The notes beneath the pieces are model-generated. The model was given only the letters and a program-made list of their open reading frames with translations. It was not told the origin of the DNA and made no database searches. A stretch of 15,871 bases of DNA from JAWVZH01 sp033722295 (GTDB lineage Bacteria > Bacteroidota > Bacteroidia > Chitinophagales > Saprospiraceae). Positions 7,563 to 15,871 of the stretch are shown piece after piece. The position numbers and the translations under genes were made by a program. The stretch spans positions 1 to 15,871 of the forward strand of contig JAWVZH010000062.1 of the NCBI GenBank assembly GCA_033722295.1, written 5' to 3'. Every line of letters starts with the position of its first letter. Position 1 is the first letter of the stretch.

Positions 7563-7578
7563 GGAAAATTTTTCAGAA

Positions 7579-9132
7579 ATGCAAATCGGGGTCCCTGTTG
7601 AAAGTGACATCAACGAACATCGGGTCGCCGCTACACCAAAGACCATAAAGAGATTCAAGGATCTCGGATTTGAAGTTCTGGTGCAAAGCGGCGCAGGAAA
7701 AAAAGCAGGATTTAAGGATGAAGAATACACCGCGAGGGGTGCGACAGTCGTCGATGGCCTTTCGACACTTCATGAGAAATCCGACATAGTGATAAGGGTC
7801 CAGCCACCGACAAAAGAAGAGGCGGCAAAATATCGCAAAGGACAGTTGGGAATTGGATTTAGTGAGGCCGACCGAAACGAGGAGACGCTGCAGATCATTG
7901 CAGACCAGGGAGCATCTTACATTGCCATGGACGGCATTCCACGAATATCACGAGCCCAAAAAATGGACGCCCTTTCTTCAATGGCTAATGTTTCCGGATA
8001 CCGCGCGGTCATTGAGGGGGCAACACAGTACGGCAAGTTCCTTAACGGACAGATGACGGCAGCCGGGAAAGTAGATCCTGCAAAAGTCCTGGTTATCGGG
8101 GCCGGAGTAGCGGGACTGGCGGCAATGGCTACAGCAAAAAATATGGGTGCTGTGGTCAAGGCTTTTGATACCCGTAAATCCACCGAAGACCAGATCCGAA
8201 GTCTGGGCGCGGAAGTTTTGACGGTAGATATACAGGAAGATGGTTCTACGGCGGCGGGCTACTCCAAGGTGATGAGCCAGGCGTTCATCGATGCCGAGAT
8301 GGCACTTTTCAGATCACTTGCGCCTGATATAGATATAGTCATATGTACGGCACTCGTGCCCATGCGACCGGCACCGAAGTTGTGGCTTGAGGATATGGTG
8401 GAAAAGATGAAACCCGGTTCGGTGGTTGTAGACCTCGCCTACCCGAGAGGAGGTAATTGCGATTTAACAGTTCCCGGTGAGGTCGTAAAGTCGGATAACG
8501 GAGTGACAATTGTGGGTGTCCTGGACCAGATGCCAAAACAATCCAGTGAACTTTACTCTTCCAATATTGCGCACTTGCTGGATGATATGGGAGGTGGCGA
8601 AGACTTTAAAATAGATACCGACGACAAGGTGATACTAGGCTCATTGATCGTCCATGACGGAGAGGTCAACTGGCCGCTTCCGCAGATCTCTGTGGCGGCG
8701 CCTAATGTGCCAAAGCAAAAAGAAGAGGTCAAGGTTCCGGAAGTAAAAAAATCAAAGCCGGTCATTTCGAAAAAGACAAAACGTGCATCAACGATCTGGT
8801 CCGCCATTATAGGTGGGGCATTACTCTGGCTTGTAGGCGCATATGCGCCACCGGAATTCATGAACCATTTTACCGTTTTTGTCCTGTCCATATTTATCGG
8901 CTGGCAGGTGATATGGAATGTGAGTCATTCTCTGCATACGCCGTTGATGTCCGTAACCAATGCCATAAGCGGAATTATCCTTTTAGGCGGGATCTTACAC
9001 GTAGGTACAGAATTTGATCTCCGGACCATACTGGCGGTAATTGCAGTTTTTGTAGCCAGTATAAATGTGGTAGGAGGATTTTTGGTGACGCATAAAATGT
9101 TACGCATGTTCCATAAAGAAAAAGAGGTATGA
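7579..9132 (+). CDS. pntA: Proton-translocating NAD(P) transhydrogenase, alpha subunit PntA
   Basis: A 517-residue, full-length alpha subunit (E. coli PntA is about 510), not split into PntAA and PntAB. With PntB it couples hydride transfer from NADH to NADP+ to proton re-entry across the inner membrane, supplying NADPH. The N-terminal domain I begins MQIGVPVE. The RQD-type loop RAQKMDALSSMANVSGYRA is at about 125-143, the NAD-binding motif GAGVAG at 174-179 and the ribose-binding acidic residue Asp197 in FDTR. A Lys/Val-rich linker (about 376-402) leads to four membrane helices between about 404 and 503, with the well conserved WNVSHSLHTPLMSVTNAISG at 446-465. The stop overlaps the pntB start in an ATGA arrangement (9129-9132), so the two subunits are translationally coupled. 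Confidence 0.97.
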   Translation: MQIGVPVESDINEHRVAATPKTIKRFKDLGFEVLVQSGAGKKAGFKDEEYTARGATVVDGLSTLHEKSDIVIRVQPPTKEEAAKYRKGQLGIGFSEADRNEETLQIIADQGASYIAMDGIPRISRAQKMDALSSMANVSGYRAVIEGATQYGKFLNGQMTAAGKVDPAKVLVIGAGVAGLAAMATAKNMGAVVKAFDTRKSTEDQIRSLGAEVLTVDIQEDGSTAAGYSKVMSQAFIDAEMALFRSLAPDIDIVICTALVPMRPAPKLWLEDMVEKMKPGSVVVDLAYPRGGNCDLTVPGEVVKSDNGVTIVGVLDQMPKQSSELYSSNIAHLLDDMGGGEDFKIDTDDKVILGSLIVHDGEVNWPLPQISVAAPNVPKQKEEVKVPEVKKSKPVISKKTKRASTIWSAIIGGALLWLVGAYAPPEFMNHFTVFVLSIFIGWQVIWNVSHSLHTPLMSVTNAISGIILLGGILHVGTEFDLRTILAVIAVFVASINVVGGFLVTHKMLRMFHKEKEV

Positions 9133-10526
9133 TAGGTCAGGGGATGCAAACAGCCATTTATCTGGCGGCAGCAATACTGTTTATTCTCAGTCTCAGAGGG
9201 TTTTCTGACCAGGAGACAGCCAAGAAAAGTAATTGGTACGGCATTATTGGTATGGCGCTGGCTGTTCTGGCCACCACGTTCGGTCCTGGAGTGGAGAATT
9301 ACGGACTGTTGATCGGAGCCTTTGCGGTAGCCGCGATAATCGGAATATGGGTGGCAATGCGTGTAGAAATGACGCAGATGCCACAACTGGTGGCGATCCT
9401 TCATAGTTTTGTGGGACTGGCCGCGGTCCTGGTAGGATTTGACAGTTACCTGGAACACTACAATGAAGAGATAAACCTGTCTTTCAACATCCGCCTGATA
9501 GAGATCGTTGCAGGTATATTTATTGGTGCGGTGACCTTTACCGGATCGATCATTGCGTACGGCAAATTACAGGGATCTATCACGGGAAAGGCGATGATAT
9601 ATCCCGGAAGACATATTTTGAACATCCTGCTGATCCTGGCCTGTATAATAGTAGGTGCTTTGTTTATCTACCAGGCGCCTCACGATGGCATGGTGCATCT
9701 GTTGATCATTGCCATCCTGTCTTCTATTCTAGGCATATTACTGGTAATGGCCATCGGTGGAGCTGACATGCCAGTTGTCGTATCGATGCTCAACTCTTAT
9801 TCGGGATGGGCGGCAGCAGCAGCAGGTTTCATGCTGGGCAATGACCTTCTTATTGTTACTGGCGCCCTTGTGGGTTCTTCGGGTGCGATCCTGAGCTATA
9901 TCATGTGTAAGGCCATGAATCGTCATTTCCTGAGTGTTATTCTCGGTGGATTTGGTCAGACGACTCAAAAAATGAAACTCCCGGATCACAAGGCCAACGG
10001 TCATACGACGGCCACTTCGGTCGAAGAGGTTTCCATGCTTCTCAAGGGTTCGAAAAATGTGATCATTGCACCCGGTTATGGTATGGCGGTAGCCAAAGCA
10101 CAGCATAGTATTGCTGAGATGACCAAGAACCTGAGAGCGCGAGGTATTAATGTTCGCTTCGCCATACACCCTGTGGCAGGACGATTACCAGGACATATGA
10201 ATGTGTTGTTGGCCGAAGCCGATGTACCATATGATATAGTTATGGAAATGGACGAGATCAATGAGGACCTTGACAATACGGATGTCGTCCTTGTTGTGGG
10301 CGCCAATGATATAGTCAATCCGGCGGCAGAGGAAGATACCAGCAGTCCGATCTATGGAATGCCTGTAATAGAAGCATGGAAGGCAAAAAATGTGATCGTA
10401 CTGAAGCGATCGATGGCCAGCGGTTATGCCGGCGTCGTCAACCCGCTCTTTTACAGAGATAATACTAAAATGTTGTTTGGAGATGCCAAGGACAGCATAG
10501 AAGGCCTCCAGATACATCTTAACTAA
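9129..10526 (+). CDS. pntB: Proton-translocating NAD(P) transhydrogenase, beta subunit PntB
   Basis: A 465-residue beta subunit, nearly the E. coli length of 462. About the first 275 residues form the multi-helix proton channel domain II, followed by the NADP(H)-binding domain III. Residues implicated in proton translocation in E. coli are kept: His92 in AILHSFVG (E. coli His91), Asp213 in GGADMPVVVS, and Asn222 in MLNSYSGW. Domain III has the NADP-binding loop APGYGMAVAKAQ (314-325), RARGINVRFAIHPVAGRLPGH (336-356), GANDIVNPAA (391-400) and KRSMASGYAGVVNP (426-439). It is the last gene of a two-gene operon and is convergent with the T9SS protein gene 38 bp away. I could not see a clear terminator hairpin in that gap. 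Confidence 0.97.
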   Translation: MIGQGMQTAIYLAAAILFILSLRGFSDQETAKKSNWYGIIGMALAVLATTFGPGVENYGLLIGAFAVAAIIGIWVAMRVEMTQMPQLVAILHSFVGLAAVLVGFDSYLEHYNEEINLSFNIRLIEIVAGIFIGAVTFTGSIIAYGKLQGSITGKAMIYPGRHILNILLILACIIVGALFIYQAPHDGMVHLLIIAILSSILGILLVMAIGGADMPVVVSMLNSYSGWAAAAAGFMLGNDLLIVTGALVGSSGAILSYIMCKAMNRHFLSVILGGFGQTTQKMKLPDHKANGHTTATSVEEVSMLLKGSKNVIIAPGYGMAVAKAQHSIAEMTKNLRARGINVRFAIHPVAGRLPGHMNVLLAEADVPYDIVMEMDEINEDLDNTDVVLVVGANDIVNPAAEEDTSSPIYGMPVIEAWKAKNVIVLKRSMASGYAGVVNPLFYRDNTKMLFGDAKDSIEGLQIHLN

Positions 10527-10564
10527 AAGTCATTCAGTGCCAATAGCACGTAGACCGGTAACTA

Positions 10565-13500
10565 TTATCGCAAAAGGGTCACATCACCACTGTATACTTC
10601 CGTGGATCCATCGATAAACTCGATCTCGATAGTATAGGCGAAAACAGCAGGATCCAGGAGCTCATTATTGAAAAGCCCCTGCCAACCAAGGCTCGGTTGA
10701 TTGACTGGGATGTCTGTAGTTTCGAAAACCAACTCTCCCCAACGGCTAAAAACCCGCATTGCTTTGATACGCCGGGCCTGACCCTCTTTGACGAAGGCAG
10801 TAAAACCATCATTAAGGGCATCGCCATTAGGTGAAAATACATTGGGAATAAAGACGTCGATGTCACGGTCTACTTTAAGGGTAAGCGTAGCGCTGTCACG
10901 ACAGCCATAAATGTCTTCAACTACAATTTGATATTGACCACCCTTGATTCCCAAAACTTCAGGGTTAAGACAATCTCGGCAACTTAGATCTTCGGAAGGA
11001 TGCCAGGTGATGTCGGAAATTTCGTTTTCCTCAAGATTCACCTCAACCATAAAGCGGCCTTTTTCGCCAAGCGATAAGATCAGGTCCTCAATGGAGATGA
11101 TGCGAACCTTTTGGGGAATGAAGACCTTCGATGAATAACTTAATTCACAACCGTTGACATCCCGGATAATAACTTGATATTCACCCGGAGGGATCTGCTC
11201 GAATAGATTCTCATTTGAAAAAGTCATACCACCGTCAATGGAATATTTATAAGGCCCTTCTCCTCCGACCACTGTATCGATGGAGATCGACCCCCATTGT
11301 TGGTCACACGAACCCTGATAGGAAGTCACTTCAATTAATTCGGGTTCCGGCGCCTTATCGATTAATATTGAATCAATGGATAAACAACCGGTCCGGTTAT
11401 TTTTTCTTGTCAGCTGATAATTTCCCGGAGATGTAAACTGCTGAACAAGATGATCGGGATCCGAAATATTCTGTCCATTAATGGTGGTCCACAGATCGGA
11501 GCATTCCGGGCAAACCTCGATTCCAGGATGAACGACGATCACGCTGTCTCTACAGGTTAGTCGTGCCGTTTTAGGCAATGTGAGATATGGCTTGATGGTG
11601 TCCTGGACCACAGTGATGCTAAGTGAATCTGAACACCCATTTACGGTGTCAGAAACCACTAATTGATACGTTCCACTTTGATCGATGAGCGGAGCGTTGG
11701 TGTGGTCACCTTCTATAATGTTCCCATCTACCGTGGACCAATATAAATTTGCATTTCGGTGATGCAGATAGTCGGACCCTAACCTAACCATTTTTACATC
11801 ACAAGTGAGTGTATCCGGTGGATCGATTTGAATTTGAGGTTTCGCGGTATCTATCGTTACGTGAATAATCGTATCTGCAATACAGCCATTTTTTTGGTCC
11901 AAGACAGATACAGTGTAGTCTCCGGGTAGAGAAACTGATATCGTTTGCGATGCGGAATCTACCGGTGGATGACCGACAGGTGAGACCCATGTAATTTCAG
12001 CATGGTCTTTGTCGAGGTTGTGGCTGACCCAAAGTTGACGCTCAGTGGTCACACATGTTAACCATCCGCCACCGCCGGTCTCTATTTGAGGAGAGGTCTT
12101 ATCTGATACAGTCATGATGCTATCCTTGTGAGAACAGCCAGTTCTCTGGTTTGTGACCTTTAAAACGTAAAGGCCGGGCTTATTGACTACAGCAACGGTA
12201 TCATTCGAAATGATATCTCCTTCGGGGTTGGTCCAGGAATATTGATATTCGGGACCAGTACTCGAACCGGATGAGGACAGGGATACATTTGGACTTGCAC
12301 AGGTGATCGAATCGGGTACTTGCAGAACCACCTCCGGAGTTTTACCTTCATTTTCGATACGTATCGTGTCCCGGAGAAGGCAACCGAGAGAATCTTTTAT
12401 AGCCAGTATATATTCCCCCGCGTATAGAGAGTCCCAAGCGCGTTCCCTGGAAAAGCCGGTTTGTCCTTCCAGAGAAAACTCAAATGGCGGATAACCACCG
12501 GAGTCTACATCTACATTTATTTTCCCGGTATTGGAGGACTGACAGGGTACGGCATTGGAATATGATGTAAATCTTAATGGCTCTCTGACGGTGACCACAG
12601 GTGATGTATCTATCTTGATGTCCCTGCAGAACTTATTGAAACCGACTACATGATACTTACCGGGAGAAAGGTTCTTCAATGACTTGGAACCGGTGGCGAT
12701 CAGGGAATCGTTAAAGTACCATTCCACTCTTTGAGCATGTTCTGCATCTAGATATAACTGTTGATTGCATAGCAGAGTCGTATTGAGCTTGACTTCCGGT
12801 GGAACGGCCTTTTTGAATCCGGAAAAATATCCGGCCCAACCAGCGGCATTGTTGCGTCCGAAAATACCAACCTGAATAGCGCCCGTAGAACGAACGTCTA
12901 TCAGTCCTGACAAATTGGGAGACTTAATGGTTTTAAAGTCGGGGTTTCCGAGAATAGGCTTCAAAAGAAGGTCCGGTATCTGATTACCATTGACCCAAAC
13001 GTCCTCACCAGTTTCAGCAACGATAAATAACTTGCCCTGAAAAGGGGTACTTCCTATCAGATCAATATCCATAATATTATCTATGGACTTCTCGCTGGAA
13101 CAGCCCAACGGAGGAATAAAGTTGAGTCCGCCGGTTCTAGAATCATTGGCCCCGGCCAGGCTCTGGTACATGTAGAACGGCTTGTTGCCATGGAGATATA
13201 CATTTTCATCAGGAGTGTAATAGGAAGCGCTGACAAGATAGTGTTCTCCTGCGTTGAGCATGGTGACGGTCCCCGCATCATTGACCGAGATCTCCGTGCT
13301 ATCCTCAAAGGCGACCACAATGGGGATCTCCAGAGTTGCAGGTCCGTCACCCCGCACCAGAACATATCGATCCCCTGTATATTCGATCGGGACGATCTGG
13401 TCTATGCCTATGTCCTGGTTGTTAAAATTGAATGGCGAGCCCAACCACGAACCGCAGGTTACAGCAACAGGACTACTGGCAGTTACCCTGCTTCCCATCA

Positions 13501-14215
13501 GGCCCATCGCGTTGGCGGCAGGCCAACCCACTCCGTAATAGGCCGACAGAACATAGCTCTCTCCTGCGTTGAGAGTTACCTGTATTGAGCCACCAGAACG
13601 ATTAAATCCGAGAGTGTCTTCATAGCTTAGGTCAGGGTCCATTTCTGAGACCGTGACCTGAGTATTGTCCTCAGTTGCCATCATTGACACAAAATTGGAA
13701 CGCCGCACGGAGGCAGGCACCCGGGCATTGGCAGCGCCGGGTATATGACCTATCCTGAAGTCCATGCCTAGAGCATTTTCACCTTTTGAGGTCAGAGAGG
13801 CGCCCTGTAATCCGGAGCGCATCCTGTAATTGACATAGAAGACCTTGTCTGAGCGCAGGATAAGTCCTTTATGCGAGATTGGTTGATTCAGTTCGTTCTT
13901 TGCTGCCAGAACGGGCATATCAGAACCCGCGGCTATGGACCTTCCCAGGAAAATGGCCTGGGGTGTTGAATTACTGATCATGACACTATCCAGGGGGAAG
14001 CCTGCATTATCCAGAACAGACTGGCCATTGCCGAGAGTTATGTTAATGACGATACTGTCAGTATGTGGTGTGGTGAGGTACAGGTAGTGTTCACCATATT
14101 CGGCGGCTGCATGAGCAGGAGGAAGGTAATGGATGGAGTCCAGTTGAGCATTTATTGCATGAGAACACCACAGAAGGCATCCTATAGTGCACATGATTGC
14201 AATAGCTCCACGCAT
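10565..14215 (-). CDS. Large secreted protein: IgGFc-binding N-terminal domain, SprB/Ig-like repeats, T9SS type B sorting domain
   Basis: A 1216-residue secreted protein. The signal peptide is residues 1-23, with cleavage probably before Gln24. About 145-455 resembles the IgGFc-binding-protein N-terminal domain (VTASSPVAVTCGSW near 244-257, then IDQIVPIEYTGDRYVLVRG). A SprB-like repeat lies at about 555-615, with PPFEFSLEGQTGF and GEYILAIKDSLGC. Four Ig/PKD-like repeats follow, of about 83 residues each, starting near 625, 707, 790 and 872; each has one TC...(T/N)GC cysteine pair about 56 residues apart. A second SprB-like repeat is at about 966-1025. The C-terminus (1118-1216: VFIPNVFSPNGDALNDGF, then WGELVF, WQG and AYTIEIEF) is the gliding-motility-associated type B sorting domain, so export by T9SS and cell-surface display or release are expected. 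No enzyme motif is visible. Adhesion is the most likely role, but it is an inference, and the eukaryotic name IgGFc-binding does not imply antibody binding. Confidence 0.9.
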   Translation of the reverse strand: MRGAIAIMCTIGCLLWCSHAINAQLDSIHYLPPAHAAAEYGEHYLYLTTPHTDSIVINITLGNGQSVLDNAGFPLDSVMISNSTPQAIFLGRSIAAGSDMPVLAAKNELNQPISHKGLILRSDKVFYVNYRMRSGLQGASLTSKGENALGMDFRIGHIPGAANARVPASVRRSNFVSMMATEDNTQVTVSEMDPDLSYEDTLGFNRSGGSIQVTLNAGESYVLSAYYGVGWPAANAMGLMGSRVTASSPVAVTCGSWLGSPFNFNNQDIGIDQIVPIEYTGDRYVLVRGDGPATLEIPIVVAFEDSTEISVNDAGTVTMLNAGEHYLVSASYYTPDENVYLHGNKPFYMYQSLAGANDSRTGGLNFIPPLGCSSEKSIDNIMDIDLIGSTPFQGKLFIVAETGEDVWVNGNQIPDLLLKPILGNPDFKTIKSPNLSGLIDVRSTGAIQVGIFGRNNAAGWAGYFSGFKKAVPPEVKLNTTLLCNQQLYLDAEHAQRVEWYFNDSLIATGSKSLKNLSPGKYHVVGFNKFCRDIKIDTSPVVTVREPLRFTSYSNAVPCQSSNTGKINVDVDSGGYPPFEFSLEGQTGFSRERAWDSLYAGEYILAIKDSLGCLLRDTIRIENEGKTPEVVLQVPDSITCASPNVSLSSSGSSTGPEYQYSWTNPEGDIISNDTVAVVNKPGLYVLKVTNQRTGCSHKDSIMTVSDKTSPQIETGGGGWLTCVTTERQLWVSHNLDKDHAEITWVSPVGHPPVDSASQTISVSLPGDYTVSVLDQKNGCIADTIIHVTIDTAKPQIQIDPPDTLTCDVKMVRLGSDYLHHRNANLYWSTVDGNIIEGDHTNAPLIDQSGTYQLVVSDTVNGCSDSLSITVVQDTIKPYLTLPKTARLTCRDSVIVVHPGIEVCPECSDLWTTINGQNISDPDHLVQQFTSPGNYQLTRKNNRTGCLSIDSILIDKAPEPELIEVTSYQGSCDQQWGSISIDTVVGGEGPYKYSIDGGMTFSNENLFEQIPPGEYQVIIRDVNGCELSYSSKVFIPQKVRIISIEDLILSLGEKGRFMVEVNLEENEISDITWHPSEDLSCRDCLNPEVLGIKGGQYQIVVEDIYGCRDSATLTLKVDRDIDVFIPNVFSPNGDALNDGFTAFVKEGQARRIKAMRVFSRWGELVFETTDIPVNQPSLGWQGLFNNELLDPAVFAYTIEIEFIDGSTEVYSGDVTLLR

Positions 14216-14320
14216 GGGTGTTGGTAGTTATTCACTACGAAAGGGAAATAAGGTACAAAAATTAGTATTGAATTTATTTTTAACTTAAATGAGAACTAAT
14301 ATCATTCAAAAACCAATAGT

Positions 14321-14662
14321 ATGAATTTGAGTAGAAAGCTTTTTTTAATCGGGTTTTTGGCGATAGCCACCCTGGTTGCATGCAACAAAGATGATGAGGA
14401 CGACGATGATTCGGTAAGATGCGGACCGAATTGGTCGCCTCAGGAAGAATTACAAGATGAAATTGATGCATTGACGGCTGCAGCACAGACCTATGGTATG
14501 GATCCAACCACGGAGAATTGCGAGGCATACAGGGCTGCGCTTTTTGATTATCTGGAGGAAATACGGGACTGGGAAGATTGCTTTACAAAGGTCGGACAGC
14601 GTCAACAATTTCAGGAGGATGTTGAACAACTTGAGGAGGACATTGAGAACATTCAATGTTAG
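14321..14662 (+). CDS. Small cysteine-containing lipoprotein with acidic LES-like surface-export signal
   Basis: A 113-residue protein I do not recognise as a named family. A signal peptide ends in the lipobox LVAC, so Cys21 should be lipidated. The mature start is CNKDDEDDDD. This resembles the Bacteroidota lipoprotein export signal (Cys followed by polar/Lys/Asp/Glu residues, QKDDE in Capnocytophaga), so display on the outer face of the outer membrane is likely. The mature part (about 33-113) is acidic and mostly helical, with four further cysteines (34, 67, 87, 113) that could form two disulfides. The last residue is itself Cys. It is divergent from the T9SS protein gene, with 105 bp between starts, and ends at a strong terminator. 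Function unknown. Confidence 0.8.
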   Translation: MNLSRKLFLIGFLAIATLVACNKDDEDDDDSVRCGPNWSPQEELQDEIDALTAAAQTYGMDPTTENCEAYRAALFDYLEEIRDWEDCFTKVGQRQQFQEDVEQLEEDIENIQC

Positions 14663-14672
14663 CTGAAAGCAC

Positions 14673-14710
14673 AAAAAAAGCCCGGTCGTCTGACCACCGG
14701 GCTTTTTATT
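14673..14710. terminator. Bidirectional intrinsic terminator
   Basis: The GC stem GCCCGGT (14680-14686) pairs with ACCGGGC (14696-14702) around a 9-nt loop. It extends outward by five A-T pairs and is flanked by an A-run on the left and a T-run on the right. It therefore works on both strands and ends both the lipoprotein transcript (plus) and the convergent secreted-protein transcript (minus). Confidence 0.9.
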
Positions 14711-14729
14711 TCGTACGTGTATTTAGTGC

Positions 14730-15452
14730 TTAATCCAGGATCTCCCAGATCACGGCAGAACGGGACTTAACAAATTCCTCCCACTCTTCCATTGCGTCAT
14801 CCCAGGAGCCTTCACCATACATCTTGTCATACTCCTTGGACATACTCCATTCATTATTATCCAGGTCTGACCAGCCATTCAATCTCCAGACAATGGCAGC
14901 ATCTCTGCCGTCACCTTCATTGAATTCGTTGTACCAGGCTGAAAGCGTTGAATCCATTTTCTTAGATACCGCAACGGCTTTTTCCATGAAAGCCTTGAAT
15001 CGGTACCACTCGCCACGCTCTATATCAAGAAGCCAGACGCTCAACTTGTCATGAGGATCATCTCCTTCCTTGAAATGTGAAATCTTCGGCATATTGCGCC
15101 AGTATTCTACAGAACTGACGTACTTGATGTGTGGAACAACATTTTCTTGCCAGTCTGTGTCATGGGCTTCATCGCTGGGCCTGCTGTCAAGGTCGGTAAA
15201 CGTACAGGGACCCATTTGCCAGACGTACTGACCAACATCACTGCCTGTTGCTACTTTTACGAGCCGCGCGCTATGGGCACCAGAATGGTGAGCTTCGTTA
15301 TGAGCCTTGACGGCCTTTTCGAAATCATTCTGGTTGCCAGGCTTGACCCAGATATATACGTTCTCCATCATCATATAGGAGTCCTCTTCCTCCTGAGAGA
15401 CCAGGTTGACGGATATAGCAAGGGAGAGGAAAAGAAGAAATAACTGTTTCAT
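14730..15452 (-). CDS. Secreted protein of unknown function, probable tandem ferredoxin-like (alpha/beta-barrel) domains
   Basis: A 240-residue protein with a signal peptide (MKQLFLLFLSLAISVNLVSQ), so it is exported. The mature chain seems to contain two similar units, about 28-118 and 136-236. Each has a strand with aromatic residues (ENVYIWVKPG; KLSVWLLDIERG), a helix (DFEKAVKAHNEAH; RFKAFMEKAVAVSKKMD) and a strand ending in aspartates (YVWQMGPCTFTDLD; AIVWRLNGWSDLDN). This is like the dimeric alpha/beta-barrel (antibiotic-biosynthesis-monooxygenase/Dabb) fold joined in one chain. The protein is rich in Trp, Asp and Glu. No cofactor or catalytic site is evident, so no activity is proposed. 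The ATG at 15452 is chosen because the signal peptide begins there. It shares a terminator with the convergent lipoprotein gene. Confidence 0.8.
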   Translation of the reverse strand: MKQLFLLFLSLAISVNLVSQEEEDSYMMMENVYIWVKPGNQNDFEKAVKAHNEAHHSGAHSARLVKVATGSDVGQYVWQMGPCTFTDLDSRPSDEAHDTDWQENVVPHIKYVSSVEYWRNMPKISHFKEGDDPHDKLSVWLLDIERGEWYRFKAFMEKAVAVSKKMDSTLSAWYNEFNEGDGRDAAIVWRLNGWSDLDNNEWSMSKEYDKMYGEGSWDDAMEEWEEFVKSRSAVIWEILD

Positions 15453-15547
15453 TTTGCAGTATTTTGAGGTTAGATAATGCTGTAAAATACGGAAAAAAGG
15501 AATGCGAAAGGTGTAAAAGATTCAGCGCAGAGTCCATCTCATCATTC

Positions 15548-15575
15548 GGGAAAACCCCGATCAGGGGAAACCCCC
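15548..15575. repeat. G/C-tract symmetric element in divergent intergenic region
   Basis: Alternating homopolymer tracts GGG-AAAA-CCCC-GATCA-GGGG-AAA-CCCCC lie midway (96 and 102 bp) between two divergent starts, at 15452 (minus) and 15678 (plus). The inner CCCC-GATCA-GGGG is a short perfect hairpin or operator. The rest of the 225-bp gap shows no gene that I can support. Function is unknown; a regulator-binding site or a leader structure are both possible. Confidence 0.35.
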
Positions 15576-15677
15576 AAATTTTTAAATACTACTCAAAGCA
15601 CATCAGTTCGGTACGGTTGATGTATTATTTTATATCAGAATTGACTGGTGACTTAGGACAATTAAAACCTCAAAAAG

Positions 15678-15871
15678 ATGAAGTGGTATAAAAAATTGAT
15701 GGTCCTGCTCATACTCACACCGATAGTATTGAACGCCCAGATCAATGTCGATCGCATCGATAATAGCCTGGCAATCACATCACGTTCGATGGATCAGATC
15801 AACACCGGGTCGATAATATATGCCATATCTTCTATCGAAGGTATCGAGCAGAACGTTGCGGCTGAACAAAA
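15678..15871 (+). CDS. Start of a secreted protein of unknown function (3' end outside window)
   Basis: An open frame of 64 codons from ATG 15678 runs without a stop to the window edge. The first 20 residues (MKWYKKLMVLLILTPIVLNA, cleaved before Gln21) are a clear signal peptide with a basic start and hydrophobic core, so the product is exported. The mature start, QINVDRIDNSLAITSRSMDQ, then an SIIYAISSIEGIEQNV stretch, resembles nothing I can name. An AAAAAG stretch lies just before the ATG. It is divergent from the secreted protein at 14730-15452. Confidence 0.65.
   Translation, partial: MKWYKKLMVLLILTPIVLNAQINVDRIDNSLAITSRSMDQINTGSIIYAISSIEGIEQNVAAEQ

Noticed and set aside
8925..9458. Minus-strand 177-codon frame
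   Set aside because: It lies antisense across the pntA/pntB junction, both of which are unambiguous.
10527..10564. Terminator between the convergent pntB and T9SS protein genes
   Set aside because: Only a four-base stem (GTGC/GCAC) with no T-run is visible in the 38-bp gap.
14216..14320. Divergent promoters between the T9SS protein and the lipoprotein
   Set aside because: The region is AT-rich, but no TTTG-N19-TAnnTTTG match with acceptable boxes was found on either strand; promoters must exist but cannot be placed.

Overview
The window looks like a chromosomal segment of a Bacteroidota bacterium, probably of the Saprospiria/Chitinophagia type. The evidence is a secreted protein with a type B type-IX-secretion sorting domain and SprB-like repeats, a DUF4175 membrane protein beside an RsbW-like ATPase and YbeY, a lipoprotein with an acidic LES-like export signal, and a near lack of Shine-Dalgarno sequences. 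I saw no mobile element, CRISPR array, rRNA or tRNA. Family names come from recognising the sequences by eye; no search was run.

Layout. (1) 1-959, minus: N-terminal half of a secreted M1-family metallopeptidase, cut by the window edge. (2) 960-1248: an intergenic region with two identical 16-bp perfect palindromes that match the ParB-binding centromere site parS. (3) 1249-6341, minus: a tightly packed operon transcribed DUF4175 protein -> RsbW-like ATPase -> ybeY -> thrB. Its junctions overlap or abut, so translational coupling is likely. (4) 6584-7402, minus: a six-helix voltage-gated K+ channel. (5) 7579-10526, plus: pntA-pntB, a complete proton-translocating NAD(P) transhydrogenase, with a candidate Bacteroidota-type promoter and an adjacent inverted repeat in the divergent upstream region. 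(6) 10565-14215, minus: a 1216-residue secreted multidomain protein (IgGFc-binding N-terminal domain, SprB-like and Ig/PKD-like repeats, T9SS type B C-terminus). (7) 14321-14662, plus: a small, probably surface-exposed lipoprotein. It is convergent, across a shared bidirectional terminator, with (8) 14730-15452, minus: a secreted protein that looks like a tandem duplication of a ferredoxin-like domain. (9) 15678-15871, plus: the start of another secreted protein, cut by the window edge.

Themes. Most of the window is housekeeping (threonine synthesis, ribosome maturation, NADPH supply, ion flux) beside several envelope or secreted proteins. The least understood parts are the DUF4175/RsbW-like pair, the paired parS sites, and the 10.5-15.9 kb block of secreted proteins. 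No single defence or metabolic system that is clearly new stands out.
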